From Bacillaceae bacterium IKA-2 (GTDB lineage: Bacteria > Bacillota > Bacilli > Bacillales > Anaerobacillaceae), in contig CP134492.1 in NCBI GenBank assembly GCA_031761875.1, positions 248,001 to 312,000 of the forward strand: a stretch of 64,000 bases of DNA, given 5' to 3'. Position 1 is the first letter of the stretch. The number at the start of each line of letters is the position of its first letter. The position numbers and the translations under genes were made by a program. Positions 18,578 to 28,770 of the stretch are shown piece after piece. The notes below the pieces were generated by a model, which saw only the letters and a program-made list of their open reading frames with translations, did not search any database and was not told the DNA's origin.

Positions 18578-19519
18578 TTGAAAAATACAAAAGTACTGAC
18601 TGAAGGAGCAATTTTCGCAGCGATTTTTGCTGTAATTGCTTTTATGGCAGTTTTTTTACCGATAATAGGTTCATTTTTAATGTGGATATTACCAATACCG
18701 TTTATTGTTTATACAGTAAGAAATGGTTGGAAAGCTGGGTTGATACTTGGAGTAGTAGCAACTTTGGTGTCATTTATTATCGGTGGTTTGCTACTTATTC
18801 CTATGGCAATTCTATTTGGTAGTAGCGGCGTTGTAGTAGGTGAGTTATTCAGAAGGAAAAAATCAGCTTTTATTGTTCTATTAGGTGGAAGTTTAGCTTA
18901 TATTACTAATTTAATACTATATTTTGTTCTTAGTATCGTCATTTTTGACTTAAATCCAATTAAAGTTATTCAAGAGTTAATGATGGAATCTATTAAAGCG
19001 GCGGAATCAATGCTTTCGACAATTGGACAAGATCCAGGTTCACAATTGGATCCGTATCTAGGATTTATTGACCAGCTTGTATATTTAGCGCCATCAATTA
19101 TTATCTCAACCGGGATTTTCTATGCTCTACTCGTTCAACTTATTGCCTATGCAGTATTAAAAAGAATTGGTGAAAAGGTAAACGAATCTCGATTTAAGCC
19201 ATTTAGAGATTGGGCTTTCCCTAAATCATTTTTATGGTATTACTTAGTAGCATCTATTTTTATTTTAATCGGTCTAGAAGAAGGAACGACTATTTATATA
19301 GTTATGTCGAACTTATTCCCGTTGTTAGAGATCGCCATGACCATTCAGGGCTTGGCTGTGATTTTCTATTACTGCCACGCTAAAAATTTTAACAAGTCAA
19401 TTCCGATAGGGTTGATAATCGTAACCTTTTTTATACCGAATCTCCTTTATATCTATCGAATATTAGGTATAATTGACTTAGGATTTGAACTTAGAAAAAG
19501 AATTAAAAAAGCGGATTAA
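18578..19519 (+). CDS. yybS: YybS family membrane protein (DUF2232)
   Basis: This 313-residue polytopic membrane protein (about eight segments) precedes gdpP, as in B. subtilis. DUF2232 resembles the S components of ECF-type transporters, but no substrate is known. The start is TTG 18578, with AAAAGGGG upstream; it begins MKNTKVLTEGAIFAAIFAVI. The frame open further upstream to 18527 lacks a ribosome binding site and is not family-like. It is separated from gdpP by 15 nt. Confidence 0.88.
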   Translation: MKNTKVLTEGAIFAAIFAVIAFMAVFLPIIGSFLMWILPIPFIVYTVRNGWKAGLILGVVATLVSFIIGGLLLIPMAILFGSSGVVVGELFRRKKSAFIVLLGGSLAYITNLILYFVLSIVIFDLNPIKVIQELMMESIKAAESMLSTIGQDPGSQLDPYLGFIDQLVYLAPSIIISTGIFYALLVQLIAYAVLKRIGEKVNESRFKPFRDWAFPKSFLWYYLVASIFILIGLEEGTTIYIVMSNLFPLLEIAMTIQGLAVIFYYCHAKNFNKSIPIGLIIVTFFIPNLLYIYRILGIIDLGFELRKRIKKAD

Positions 19520-19534
19520 TTAGGAGTTGAAATT

Positions 19535-21508
19535 ATGCCAGAGTTCTTATTAAAACGGTGGCATGGATATCATGTGATTGCTTTGTTTGTTGTGGCAGCA
19601 ATTTTTATTGGGATCTTAACGAAGTATCAGTGGGCATTTGGTCTCTTTGGTTTTTTATGTTTAGGATTCTTAATAATTTATACTGTGAAGGCAAAAAGCT
19701 CATTTGTAAAAGATTTAGAAAAATATATTTCTACGCTTTCTTATCGAGTCAATAAAGCTGGCGAAACAGCAGTTACAAAATTACCTATTGGAATACTTCT
19801 TTATAATGAAGATAAAAAAATACAATGGGTTAATCCTTGGGTGGAGTCATTAATTGAAGAAGATTGTCTTGGTAAACCTGTTGCTAAAATAGCAGATGAA
19901 CTTGCCGAAGCTCTTAATGATAGTCAACAAAGTGAAATTTCAATTCAACTAGGAGAAAATGTCTATCAGGCTATCCTTGAACAAGAACAAAGACTTATTT
20001 ATTTCTTTGATATTACCGAAGAGACTCATGTGAAAATGCTGTACGAAAAGGAACAAACTGTTATTGCTATAATTTATTTAGACAACTATGATGAAGTTAC
20101 ACAAGGAATGGAAGATCAAATCAAAGGTAATTTGATGGGTCATGTAACGTCCGCCCTAAACAAGTGGTCAAAGGAATACGGAGTTTTTCTAAGGAGAACA
20201 TCGTCAGACCGTTTTATTGCGATATTTAGTCAAGAAGTGTTAGAACGGCTTGAAGAAACAAGATTCGACTTATTAGACGAAGTAAGAGAAGCAACACGCC
20301 GAGAAAAGACGCCGATTACTTTAAGTATAGGTCTAGGTAGTGGTCAAGGAACATTTCAAGAACTTGGTGTCTTAGCTCAATCTAGTTTAGATTTAGCGCT
20401 AGGGAGAGGCGGAGATCAGGTTGCCATTAAACAGAACAAGGGTAAAGTTCGTTTTTACGGCGGCAAGTCTAACGCTGTTGAAAAGCGAACGAGAGTAAGA
20501 GCTCGTGTTATTTCTCATGCAATTCGCGATTTTATTTTGGAAAGCGATCGCGTCATGATTATGGGACATAAAAATCCTGATATGGACGCAATTGGTTCGG
20601 CTATCGGAGTCCTTAAATTAGCTGAACTAAGTGGTAAAGAAGGCTACATCGTTTTAGATCCTAATAATATCAGTAAAGATGTTACTAAGCTTATGGAAGA
20701 AGTCAAAAAACACGATAGCCTTTGGACACATTTTATTGGTCCAGATGAGGCGTTAGAGGAAGTGACAGCTAACACGCTTTTAGTTGTTGTTGACACTCAT
20801 AAACCATCTCTAGTTATCGAACCTAGACTTTTAAATAAAATCCATCGGGTTATTGTCCTTGACCATCACCGTCGTGGTGAGGAATTTATTGATGAGGCTG
20901 TACTCGTTTATATGGAGCCATATGCGTCATCAACGGCTGAGCTTGTCACTGAACTGCTAGAGTACCAACCTAAGCACTCAAAGCTCGATATGCTTGAAGC
21001 AACGGCTCTTTTAGCTGGAATTATTGTTGATACAAAAAGCTTTGCGATCCGAACGGGGTCAAGAACTTTTGATGCAGCATCTTTTTTACGATCCCAAGGA
21101 GCTGATACAAGTTTAGTACAAAAGTTGCTGCAACAAGATTTAGAAGAGTACATAAAGCGGTCTCGTTTAATTGAGTCTGCTCATATTTATCGAAATGGTG
21201 TTGCGATTGCCAGAGGGAATTCAGATGAGGTCTGTAATCAAGTCCTCATAGCTCAGGCCGCTGATACACTGCTTTCGATGAGTGGAGTGGTAGCTTCTTT
21301 TGTAATTTCTAATCGAAAAGATGGTAAAGTTAGTATTAGTGCTCGCTCATTAGGTGATGTTAATGTGCAATTAATAATGGAAATGCTTGATGGTGGTGGT
21401 CACTTATCTAATGCAGCAGCGCAACTAGAAGATATTAAGATAGATCAGGCAGAGAAATTATTAATGGAAAAAATTGATAATTATTTTAAAGGGGGAAAAG
21501 AACAATGA
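19535..21508 (+). CDS. gdpP: Cyclic-di-AMP phosphodiesterase GdpP
   Basis: This 657-residue membrane enzyme hydrolyses c-di-AMP. Two N-terminal transmembrane segments (about residues 10-50) are followed by a PAS-like haem/ligand domain. Next is a degenerate GGDEF domain ([12 protein letters not shown] in place of GGDEF). A DHH domain ([27 protein letters not shown]) and a DHHA1 domain ([10 protein letters not shown]) complete the chain. All catalytic motifs of the DHH module are intact. It overlaps rplI by 4 nt (ATGA). Confidence 0.96.
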   Translation: MPEFLLKRWHGYHVIALFVVAAIFIGILTKYQWAFGLFGFLCLGFLIIYTVKAKSSFVKDLEKYISTLSYRVNKAGETAVTKLPIGILLYNEDKKIQWVNPWVESLIEEDCLGKPVAKIADELAEALNDSQQSEISIQLGENVYQAILEQEQRLIYFFDITEETHVKMLYEKEQTVIAIIYLDNYDEVTQGMEDQIKGNLMGHVTSALNKWSKEYGVFLRRTSSDRFIAIFSQEVLERLEETRFDLLDEVREATRREKTPITLSIGLGSGQGTFQELGVLAQSSLDLALGRGGDQVAIKQNKGKVRFYGGKSNAVEKRTRVRARVISHAIRDFILESDRVMIMGHKNPDMDAIGSAIGVLKLAELSGKEGYIVLDPNNISKDVTKLMEEVKKHDSLWTHFIGPDEALEEVTANTLLVVVDTHKPSLVIEPRLLNKIHRVIVLDHHRRGEEFIDEAVLVYMEPYASSTAELVTELLEYQPKHSKLDMLEATALLAGIIVDTKSFAIRTGSRTFDAASFLRSQGADTSLVQKLLQQDLEEYIKRSRLIESAHIYRNGVAIARGNSDEVCNQVLIAQAADTLLSMSGVVASFVISNRKDGKVSISARSLGDVNVQLIMEMLDGGGHLSNAAAQLEDIKIDQAEKLLMEKIDNYFKGGKEQ

Positions 21509-21948
21509 AAGTAATTTTTCTTCAAGAAGTAAAAGGTAAAGCTAAAAAAGGTGAGGTCAAAAATGTTTCTGAAGGCTATGCAAGAAACTACCTTTTACCA
21601 AACAAACTTGCAGCTGAAGCAAATTCAGGTAACTTAAAAACATTAGAAGTGAAAAAACAAGGCGAAGAAAAGCGCGTTGAAGAAAAGCTTAATGAAGCAT
21701 TAGCCTATAAAGAAGGAATCGAAAAATTAACAGTCGAACTTAAAGCGAAATCTGGCGAGGGTGGCAAGCTTTTCGGGGCTATTACAAGTAAGCAAATTGC
21801 TGAAAAGTTAGCGAAAATGAAAAAGAAAGTAGATAAACGTAAAATTGAATTGGACGATCCGATTCGAGTACTAGGCATTACCAATGTTCCAATTAAACTG
21901 CACCCAGAAGTAATAGCGACGATCCGTGTTAATGTGATTGAAGGGTAG
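21505..21948 (+). CDS. rplI: 50S ribosomal protein L9
   Basis: This 147-residue protein has the N-terminal L9 motif [29 protein letters not shown], a long connecting helix, and the C-terminal domain [13 protein letters not shown]. It overlaps gdpP and lies 73 bp before dnaC, the usual order. GGGGGAAAAG precedes the ATG. Confidence 0.97.
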   Translation: MKVIFLQEVKGKAKKGEVKNVSEGYARNYLLPNKLAAEANSGNLKTLEVKKQGEEKRVEEKLNEALAYKEGIEKLTVELKAKSGEGGKLFGAITSKQIAEKLAKMKKKVDKRKIELDDPIRVLGITNVPIKLHPEVIATIRVNVIEG

Positions 21949-22021
21949 CTGTTAATTTTTAGCGAACAATTATTCATAGCAGATTCACAAAGTTTCTTCA
22001 TAAATAAAGTAGGTGATTATT

Positions 22022-23386
22022 ATGAGTGATTTATTCGCTGACCGGACTCCACCACAAAATATTGAAGCAGAACAAGCGGTGCTTGGAGCTATTTTTCTTG
22101 AACCAGAAGCGCTGGTAACAGCTTCCGAGCGACTAGCAGCAGACGATTTTTATCGAGCCTCACATCAACGGATCTATAGTGCGATGATCCTAATAGCTGA
22201 ACGCGGTGAACCGGTTGATCTCGTTACGGTAACGGCTGAATTGCAAGATAAAAAGTGGCTAGAAGAAATTGGTGGCGTTTCTTATTTAAGTGATTTAGCA
22301 AATTCAGTTCCGACAGCAGCAAATGTAGATTACTATTCTCAATTTGTTGAAGAGAAATCGCTATTAAGGCGATTAATTAGAGTTGCTACAAACATAGCTT
22401 CTGAAGGGTACGCTGAAGAAGAAGATGTTGATACTATCTTAAATGAAGCTGAAAAAACAATTTTAGAAGTATCGCACAAAAAAAATACCAGTGCGTTTAT
22501 ATCGATTAAGGATGTTCTCGTTGAGGCTTATGACAATATTGAAAAGCTGCAAAATCAAACAGGGGATATTACGGGCATTGCAACAGGATTTTCTGAGCTA
22601 GATCGAATTACAGCAGGATTTCAGAAGAACGATTTAATTATTGTTGCTGCAAGACCATCTGTTGGTAAAACGGCTTTTGCATTAAATATCGCTCAAAATA
22701 TTGCCACAAAAACAGATGAAAATGTAGCGATTTTTAGTTTAGAGATGGGTGCCTCTCAACTTGTCATGAGGATGATTTGTTCAGAGGGAAATATTGATGC
22801 ACAAAGACTGCGTACAGGTTCCCTTCAAGAAGAAGATTGGTCAAAGCTGACGATGGCAATGGGTAGTTTGTCAAAAGCAGGTATTTATATTGATGATACA
22901 CCTGGTATACGTGTTAATGAAATAAGGGCAAAATGCCGTCGATTGAAACAAGAAAAAGGCGTTGGAATGATTTTAATTGACTACATGCAGCTTTTGCGTG
23001 GTGATGGCCGTAGTGGTGAAAATCGTCAACAAGAAGTATCGGAGATTTCAAGGTCATTAAAATCTTTGGCAAGAGAACTAGAAGTTCCAGTCATTGCGCT
23101 CTCACAACTTTCGCGTGGTGTTGAGTCGAGGCAAGATAAGCGACCAATGATGTCTGATATTCGTGAATCAGGGAGTATTGAACAAGACGCGGATATAGTT
23201 GCCTTTCTTTATCGCGATGATTATTACGATAAAGAAAGTGAGAAAAAAGACATTATTGAAATCATTATTGCTAAGCAAAGAAACGGACCGATTGGTACGG
23301 TCGAGCTTGCGTTCGTAAAAGAGTATAATAAATTTGTTAATTTAGAACGTCGGTTTGATGATATGCCAGTAGGTGCCGGAGCGTAA
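22022..23386 (+). CDS. dnaC: Replicative DNA helicase (DnaB-type, called DnaC in Bacillus)
   Basis: This 454-residue hexameric 5'-3' helicase has the N-terminal primase-interaction domain (PPQNIEAEQAVLGAIFLEPEA). The RecA-like domain contains Walker A ARPSVGKTAFALN, Walker B ILIDYMQL and the arginine-finger region. The length equals B. subtilis DnaC. ATG 22022 is chosen, with AGGTGA just upstream. purA would normally follow directly; here a queCDEF operon intervenes. Confidence 0.96.
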   Translation: MSDLFADRTPPQNIEAEQAVLGAIFLEPEALVTASERLAADDFYRASHQRIYSAMILIAERGEPVDLVTVTAELQDKKWLEEIGGVSYLSDLANSVPTAANVDYYSQFVEEKSLLRRLIRVATNIASEGYAEEEDVDTILNEAEKTILEVSHKKNTSAFISIKDVLVEAYDNIEKLQNQTGDITGIATGFSELDRITAGFQKNDLIIVAARPSVGKTAFALNIAQNIATKTDENVAIFSLEMGASQLVMRMICSEGNIDAQRLRTGSLQEEDWSKLTMAMGSLSKAGIYIDDTPGIRVNEIRAKCRRLKQEKGVGMILIDYMQLLRGDGRSGENRQQEVSEISRSLKSLARELEVPVIALSQLSRGVESRQDKRPMMSDIRESGSIEQDADIVAFLYRDDYYDKESEKKDIIEIIIAKQRNGPIGTVELAFVKEYNKFVNLERRFDDMPVGAGA

Positions 23387-23396
23387 AAGTAAAAAT

Positions 23397-23464
23397 TTGG
23401 AAAGGTGGAAAGTTGGAAAATAAGAGAAAAAGTAGAAGGTTGGAAAGTTGGAAAGTTAGAAAAT
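23397..23464 (+). repeat. GGAAAGTTGG tandem tract
   Basis: Six or more GGAAAGTTGG-like units begin just after the dnaC stop. The same unit occurs at 3881-3946, and its inverse at 23576-23610, so this tract and the later one could pair as a long hairpin. Confidence 0.75.
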
Positions 23465-23575
23465 AAGTGCAAGGCAGAGAAAAAGCGAAACTATCGTTTT
23501 TAAAGCTTTTGATCTTCCTAACCACTAACGCCTAACCAACTAACCAAATAACCAACTGCCTTTAGAATCCTTTGA

Positions 23576-23610
23576 CCTACCTTCCAACTTTCTACTTTCC
23601 AACTTTCAGC
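23576..23610 (-). repeat. Inverted GGAAAGTTGG tract
   Basis: CCTTCCAACTTTC and TTTCCAACTTTC are reverse complements of the 23397-23464 units. Between the two tracts (23465-23575) are AACCAACTAACC-type repeats and no gene. Confidence 0.75.
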
Positions 23611-23629
23611 TTTTTTATTTTCCATCTAT

Positions 23630-23670
23630 CGAGAGTTCGCGATCTCCTCTCGTTAAAAAAAACTAAGGAG
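23630..23670 (+). promoter_or_regulatory. preQ1 class I riboswitch
   Basis: The P1 stem CGAGAG/CTCTCG encloses a loop beginning TTCGCGATCTC and is followed by the A-rich tail TTAAAAAAAACTAAGGAG. This is the compact preQ1-I architecture (hairpin plus A-rich pseudoknot tail). The AAGGAG at the end of the tail is also the ribosome binding site of queC, so ligand binding would hide it and reduce translation (inference). It precedes queCDEF, the pathway making preQ1. Confidence 0.88.
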
Positions 23671-23679
23671 TGTTTAATA

Positions 23680-24345
23680 GTGAAAAAGGCATTAGTGGTG
23701 TTCAGCGGGGGACAAGATTCAACAACCTGTTTGTTTTGGGCACTGAAAAATTTTGATAAAGTAGAAACAGTAACCTTTGACTATAATCAAAGGCATAGTG
23801 AAGAAATAGAAGTGGCAAAAAGGATTTCTGCTGAACTAAAAGTAGAAAATACGGTTATTGATCTGACTATTTTAGGTCAACTAACTTCTAATGCATTAAC
23901 AAGAAGTGACATTGAAATAGAAGATAGTCATGAAGGAAGTTTACCAACAACATTTGTTGAGGGACGAAACCATCTTTTTCTATCTTTTGCAGCGATAATT
24001 GCAAAAACAAAAGGGATAAATAATATCATTACTGGTGTGTGTGAGACTGATTTTTCTGGATATCCAGATTGTCGTGATACGTTTGTAAAATCTCTAAATG
24101 TGACACTAAACTTAGCGATGGATCATAACTTTGTCATTCATACACCATTAATGTGGATTGATAAACAAGAAACTTGGGCTCTGGCTGCAGAGCTTGGAGC
24201 TTTTGAATATATCAGAGAAAAAACACTTACTTGTTATAACAATATTATTGGTGATGGTTGTGGCGAGTGCCCTGCTTGTAAACTTCGTAGTGAAGGATTG
24301 CGCAAGTTTCTAGTGAACAAAGAGGGGGTACAGAGTAATGTGTAA
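23680..24345 (+). CDS. queC: 7-cyano-7-deazaguanine synthase QueC
   Basis: This 221-residue ATP-dependent enzyme converts CDG to preQ0. The PP-loop motif [12 protein letters not shown] is at the N-terminus, and the zinc cluster [10 protein letters not shown] at the C-terminus. The start is GTG 23680, which directly follows the riboswitch and its AAGGAG. It overlaps queD by 8 nt. It is the first gene of the queC-queD-queE-queF operon. Confidence 0.96.
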   Translation: MKKALVVFSGGQDSTTCLFWALKNFDKVETVTFDYNQRHSEEIEVAKRISAELKVENTVIDLTILGQLTSNALTRSDIEIEDSHEGSLPTTFVEGRNHLFLSFAAIIAKTKGINNIITGVCETDFSGYPDCRDTFVKSLNVTLNLAMDHNFVIHTPLMWIDKQETWALAAELGAFEYIREKTLTCYNNIIGDGCGECPACKLRSEGLRKFLVNKEGVQSNV

Positions 24346-24826
24346 GAATGACGGATTATTTGGATTTCGGATTGTCGATAAGCTGCAGAAGCTTGGTGAA
24401 GATATCCAAAAAGAACAACTGAAGTATCACCATAAGCGAGTTTTGGTAAGTAAAGAGTTTACGTTTGATTCAGCCCACCATCTCCATGACTATGAAGGTA
24501 AGTGTAAAAACTTACACGGCCATACGTATAAAGCTATTTTTGGGATTAGTTCACTGACGGATGACATCGGTATTGCGATCGATTTTGGAGATATAAAAAA
24601 GATTTGGAAAGAGCAAATTGAAATTTATTTAGACCATCGCTACTTAAATGAATCGTTACCCCCGATGAATACAACAGCCGAAAATATGGTTGTTTGGATA
24701 TATGAAAGAATGGCTGACTATTTAAAAGATGATTCTTTTGAAACACAGCAACCTAGAGTTGAGTTTGTTCGCCTTTATGAAACCCCGACAAGCTATGCTG
24801 AAGCTAGGAGAGAGTGGATGGAATGA
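24338..24826 (+). CDS. queD: 6-carboxy-tetrahydropterin synthase QueD
   Basis: This 162-residue zinc enzyme of the PTPS fold turns dihydroneopterin triphosphate into 6-carboxytetrahydropterin. The zinc histidines are in [10 protein letters not shown] and NLHGHTYK; the nearby KCKN supplies the catalytic Cys. An N-terminal extension of about 35 residues precedes the core, as in the Bacillus protein. It overlaps queC and queE. Confidence 0.95.
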   Translation: MCKNDGLFGFRIVDKLQKLGEDIQKEQLKYHHKRVLVSKEFTFDSAHHLHDYEGKCKNLHGHTYKAIFGISSLTDDIGIAIDFGDIKKIWKEQIEIYLDHRYLNESLPPMNTTAENMVVWIYERMADYLKDDSFETQQPRVEFVRLYETPTSYAEARREWME

Positions 24827-25548
24827 AAATACCAGTTCTAGAGATTTTTGGTCCAACCATTCAAGGTGAAGGAGCAGTAATTGGTAAAAAAACGGTGTTT
24901 ATAAGAACGGCAGGTTGCGATTATCAATGCTCGTGGTGTGATTCTGCCTATACTTGGGATGGTTCAGGAAAAGCTGACATTCAAATGTTATCGTGTGCAG
25001 AAATTATGGCAGAACTAGAGAAAATCGGCTATAAAAATTTTAAACACGTGACGATTTCAGGTGGGAATCCAGCACTTATAAAGCAAATTGCTGAGCTCAT
25101 CGTGGCTCTACACAAACTTAATATTAAAGTCGGTCTTGAAACACAAGGAAGTGTCTGGCAAGACTGGATGCTTGAAGTTGATGATTTAACAATCTCTCCT
25201 AAGCCGCCTAGTAGTGGAATGAAAACAGATGTAACATGCTTACAGGACATTATCGAGCGCCTTGCTAAAAGAGTGAACAAAGATCACGTTAGTTTAAAAG
25301 TTGTCATTTTTAATGAAAATGATTTGAGTTATGCAAAAGCGATTCATCAAAGATTTCCTGATGTGCCGTTTTTTTTACAAGTAGGTAATTCAGATTTAGA
25401 AGTTGAAAAGGCTGAGGACTTAGCGTTTGTGTTGTTACAAAAATTAGCATGGTTAGTCGATAAAGTAGTAACTGATCGCGAACTCAACGAGGTAAGAGTG
25501 CTACCCCAACTACACGCCCTGCTTTGGGGCAATAAAAGAGAGGTTTGA
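24823..25548 (+). CDS. queE: 7-carboxy-7-deazaguanine synthase QueE
   Basis: This 241-residue radical-SAM enzyme closes the deazapurine ring. The cluster motif is [16 protein letters not shown] (CxxxCxxC). ISGGNPAL corresponds to the SAM-binding GGE-like motif. ATG 24823 overlaps the queD stop (ATGA) with AGGAGAG upstream; a GTG nine bases earlier is less likely. Confidence 0.95.
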   Translation: MKIPVLEIFGPTIQGEGAVIGKKTVFIRTAGCDYQCSWCDSAYTWDGSGKADIQMLSCAEIMAELEKIGYKNFKHVTISGGNPALIKQIAELIVALHKLNIKVGLETQGSVWQDWMLEVDDLTISPKPPSSGMKTDVTCLQDIIERLAKRVNKDHVSLKVVIFNENDLSYAKAIHQRFPDVPFFLQVGNSDLEVEKAEDLAFVLLQKLAWLVDKVVTDRELNEVRVLPQLHALLWGNKREV

Positions 25549-25550
25549 AA

Positions 25551-26042
25551 ATGAGAGAAGACAGTGAGCTAGAAGGAGTATCACTATTAGGTAATCAAAA
25601 CGTCGACTATAAATTTAAATACGATAAAATAATTTTAGAAACTTTTGAAAATAAGCATGTAGACAATGATTATTGGGTGAAATTCAATTGTCCAGAGTTT
25701 ACTACACTTTGTCCGAAAACTGGACAACCTGATTTTGCAACGATTTATATTTCCTATATTCCTAGTGAAAAGATGGTCGAAAGTAAATCTTTAAAACTAT
25801 ATCTTTTTGGTTTTCGGAATCAAGGAGATTTCCATGAAGACTGTATTAACATGATTATGAAGGATCTAATTGAATTAATGGACCCAAAATATATTGAAGT
25901 AAGGGGTAAATTTACTCCAAGAGGTGGTATTTCAATTGACCCCTATGCAAATTATGGAAAAGAAGCAACGATGTTTGCAGAAATGGCAAAACAACGCTTA
26001 TTTAATCACGATATGTATCCAGAAAAAATTGATAATCGCTAG
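25551..26042 (+). CDS. queF: NADPH-dependent preQ0 reductase QueF
   Basis: This 163-residue type I QueF reduces preQ0 to preQ1. The catalytic cysteine lies in [16 protein letters not shown], and the QueF motif [10 protein letters not shown] is intact, with GDFHEDC following. ATG 25551 is preferred over the in-frame TTG at 25545 because GAGAGG is correctly spaced. It is the last gene of the operon; a terminator follows. Confidence 0.96.
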   Translation: MREDSELEGVSLLGNQNVDYKFKYDKIILETFENKHVDNDYWVKFNCPEFTTLCPKTGQPDFATIYISYIPSEKMVESKSLKLYLFGFRNQGDFHEDCINMIMKDLIELMDPKYIEVRGKFTPRGGISIDPYANYGKEATMFAEMAKQRLFNHDMYPEKIDNR

Positions 26043-26044
26043 GC

Positions 26045-26077
26045 AAAGATGATGATTCAATCGAGTCATCATCTTTT
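26045..26077 (+). terminator. Terminator of queCDEF
   Basis: The AAAGATGATGA / TCATCATCTTT stem, then T residues. Confidence 0.9.
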
Positions 26078-26095
26078 GTGTCGAGATACATTGAT

Positions 26096-26141
26096 ATTTT
26101 ACGAACAAATAGATAAAATACAATAAAATTGTTCGGATTAA
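26096..26141. promoter_or_regulatory. PurR operator (two inverted PurBoxes) upstream of purA
   Basis: TTACGAACAAAT (left) and the reverse of AATCCGAACAATTTT (right) match the Bacillus PurBox AWWWCCGAACWWT in opposite orientation, with about 30 bp between the CGAA cores. They lie immediately upstream of the purA -35 box, the arrangement through which PurR represses purine genes. Confidence 0.85.
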
Positions 26142-26142
26142 A

Positions 26143-26171
26143 TTGACTTTAGTGCAGTGAATTGATACACT
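26143..26171 (+). promoter_or_regulatory. Promoter of purA
   Basis: TTGACT (26143-26148), 17-bp spacer, TACACT (26166-26171). Abuts the PurBoxes. Confidence 0.75.
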
Positions 26172-26218
26172 AACTATGGTTTTACATGAATAAGCTAGAA
26201 TTAGTTAAAAATACATAA

Positions 26219-27532
<1,314 letters not shown>

Positions 27533-27592
27533 GGTCTCGTAAAGAAAATAGCTGATCAATTATTTTATTGGAGAAGCCTAACTATATGTTTG

Positions 27593-27626
27593 GGGATAAT
27601 CCAAAACATGGATTATCCCTTTTTAA
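27593..27626 (+). terminator. Terminator after purA
   Basis: A 10-bp perfect stem GGGATAATCC / GGATTATCCC, then TTTTT. Confidence 0.92.
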
Positions 27627-27738
27627 TGTAATTTTATAAGGAGTTTAAAAATAAAAATTCAAGTATTTTAGTTATTTTTAAAAAAACACTTGTTTTGATC
27701 TTTTAAAGATGGTATTATTAATTTTGTCGTCAAGAGAC

Positions 27739-27814
27739 GAGCCATTAGCTCAGTTGGTAGAGCATCTGACTTTTAATCAGAGGGTCGAAGGTTCGAATCC
27801 TTCATGGCTCACCA
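27739..27814 (+). tRNA. tRNA-Lys (UUU)
   Basis: The 76-nt cloverleaf has acceptor stem GAGCCAT/ATGGCTC and anticodon loop ACTTTTAAT. The T loop is GGTTCGAATCC, and CCA is encoded. It is the first of six clustered tRNAs. Confidence 0.97.
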
Positions 27815-27816
27815 AA

Positions 27817-27938
27817 TTTTTTTGCGAATGCAAAATAAATTACCTTAATTTGCGAAAGCAAAATAACTTTCCTTAAGTTTGCGAAAGCAAAATAACTTTC
27901 CAGAGTTTTATGCGCATGCAAAATAATTTTCCTTTTAT
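27817..27938 (+). repeat. Tandem spacer repeats with GCGAAAGCAAAATAAC core
   Basis: Four near-tandem units of about 30 bp lie between tRNA-Lys and tRNA-Glu, each with TTTGCGAAAGCAAA-type inverted symmetry followed by ATAACTTTCCTT. Degenerate versions lie at 28016-28050 and 28347-28430 between later tRNAs. Confidence 0.75.
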
Positions 27939-27940
27939 GA

Positions 27941-28015
27941 GGCCCGTTGGTCAAGCGGTTAAGACACCGCCCTTTCACGGCGGTTACACGGGTTCGAATC
28001 CCGTACGGGTCACCA
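27941..28015 (+). tRNA. tRNA-Glu (UUC)
   Basis: Acceptor stem GGCCCGT/ACGGGTC (with a wobble pair), anticodon loop CTTTCAC with UUC, and encoded CCA. Confidence 0.95.
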
Positions 28016-28074
28016 ATAAAGTTTTTTCACGCTAGTGAAAATAACTTTCATTTAACTATTACTATTTAAATTAT

Positions 28075-28152
<78 letters not shown>

Positions 28153-28172
28153 ATTTTAAACTTCTTAATTGT

Positions 28173-28248
28173 GGACCCGTGGTGTAGCGGTTAACATGCC
28201 TGCCTGTCACGCAGGAGATCGCCGGTTCGATCCCGGTCGGGTCCGCCA
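28173..28248 (+). tRNA. tRNA-Asp (GUC)
   Basis: GGACCCG/CGGGTCC acceptor stem, anticodon loop CTGTCAC with GUC, encoded CCA. Confidence 0.96.
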
Positions 28249-28270
28249 TTTTTTTATGAAACTTTATAAT

Positions 28271-28346
<76 letters not shown>

Positions 28347-28437
28347 AAGTTTTTTTGCGAAACGAAGTGGAGAAAAAATAACTTTCCGAATAATCCTGTG
28401 AAACAAAGTAGAGCAAAACTAATTTTCCAAAACATTT

Positions 28438-28510
<73 letters not shown>

Positions 28511-28515
28511 CTCAT

Positions 28516-28552
28516 AAAAAGTCTATCATTAAATTGATAGACTTTTATTTTT
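28516..28552 (+). terminator. Terminator of the tRNA cluster
   Basis: AAAAGTCTATCA / TGATAGACTTTT stem, then ATTTTT, 5 bp after the last tRNA. Confidence 0.88.
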
Positions 28553-28705
28553 GCTCTTTATGGTATATGAGTCAACTTTGTAACATCCTGTTTTATATGG
28601 AATATTTTTCCTTGAATTATACAATTATGTTACGGTTTGTAGGTTTTAAAGTATCTATTTAAATATTATGATAAGATACACTAGGTTATACTACTTTACT
28701 TAGCT

Positions 28706-28739
28706 AAAATAAAAATAAAAATAAAAATAAAAATAAAAT
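28706..28739 (+). repeat. AAAATA microsatellite upstream of M23 peptidase gene
   Basis: Five tandem AAAATA-type units end about 30 bp before the start codon. Units can expand or contract by slippage, and it lies in the promoter-leader area. Confidence 0.7.
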
Positions 28740-28770
28740 AGTTTTAGAAACAATTTCTAGGGGGAGAACT

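Noticed and set aside
27817-27938. Tandem ~30-bp units considered as a CRISPR array
   Set aside because: Units are adjacent without unique spacers, imperfect, and lie between tRNA genes; no cas genes are present.
28577-28640. Possible WalR boxes (TGTWAH-N5-TGTWAH) before the M23 gene
   Set aside because: Half sites are 10 bp apart instead of 11 and the second halves do not match.
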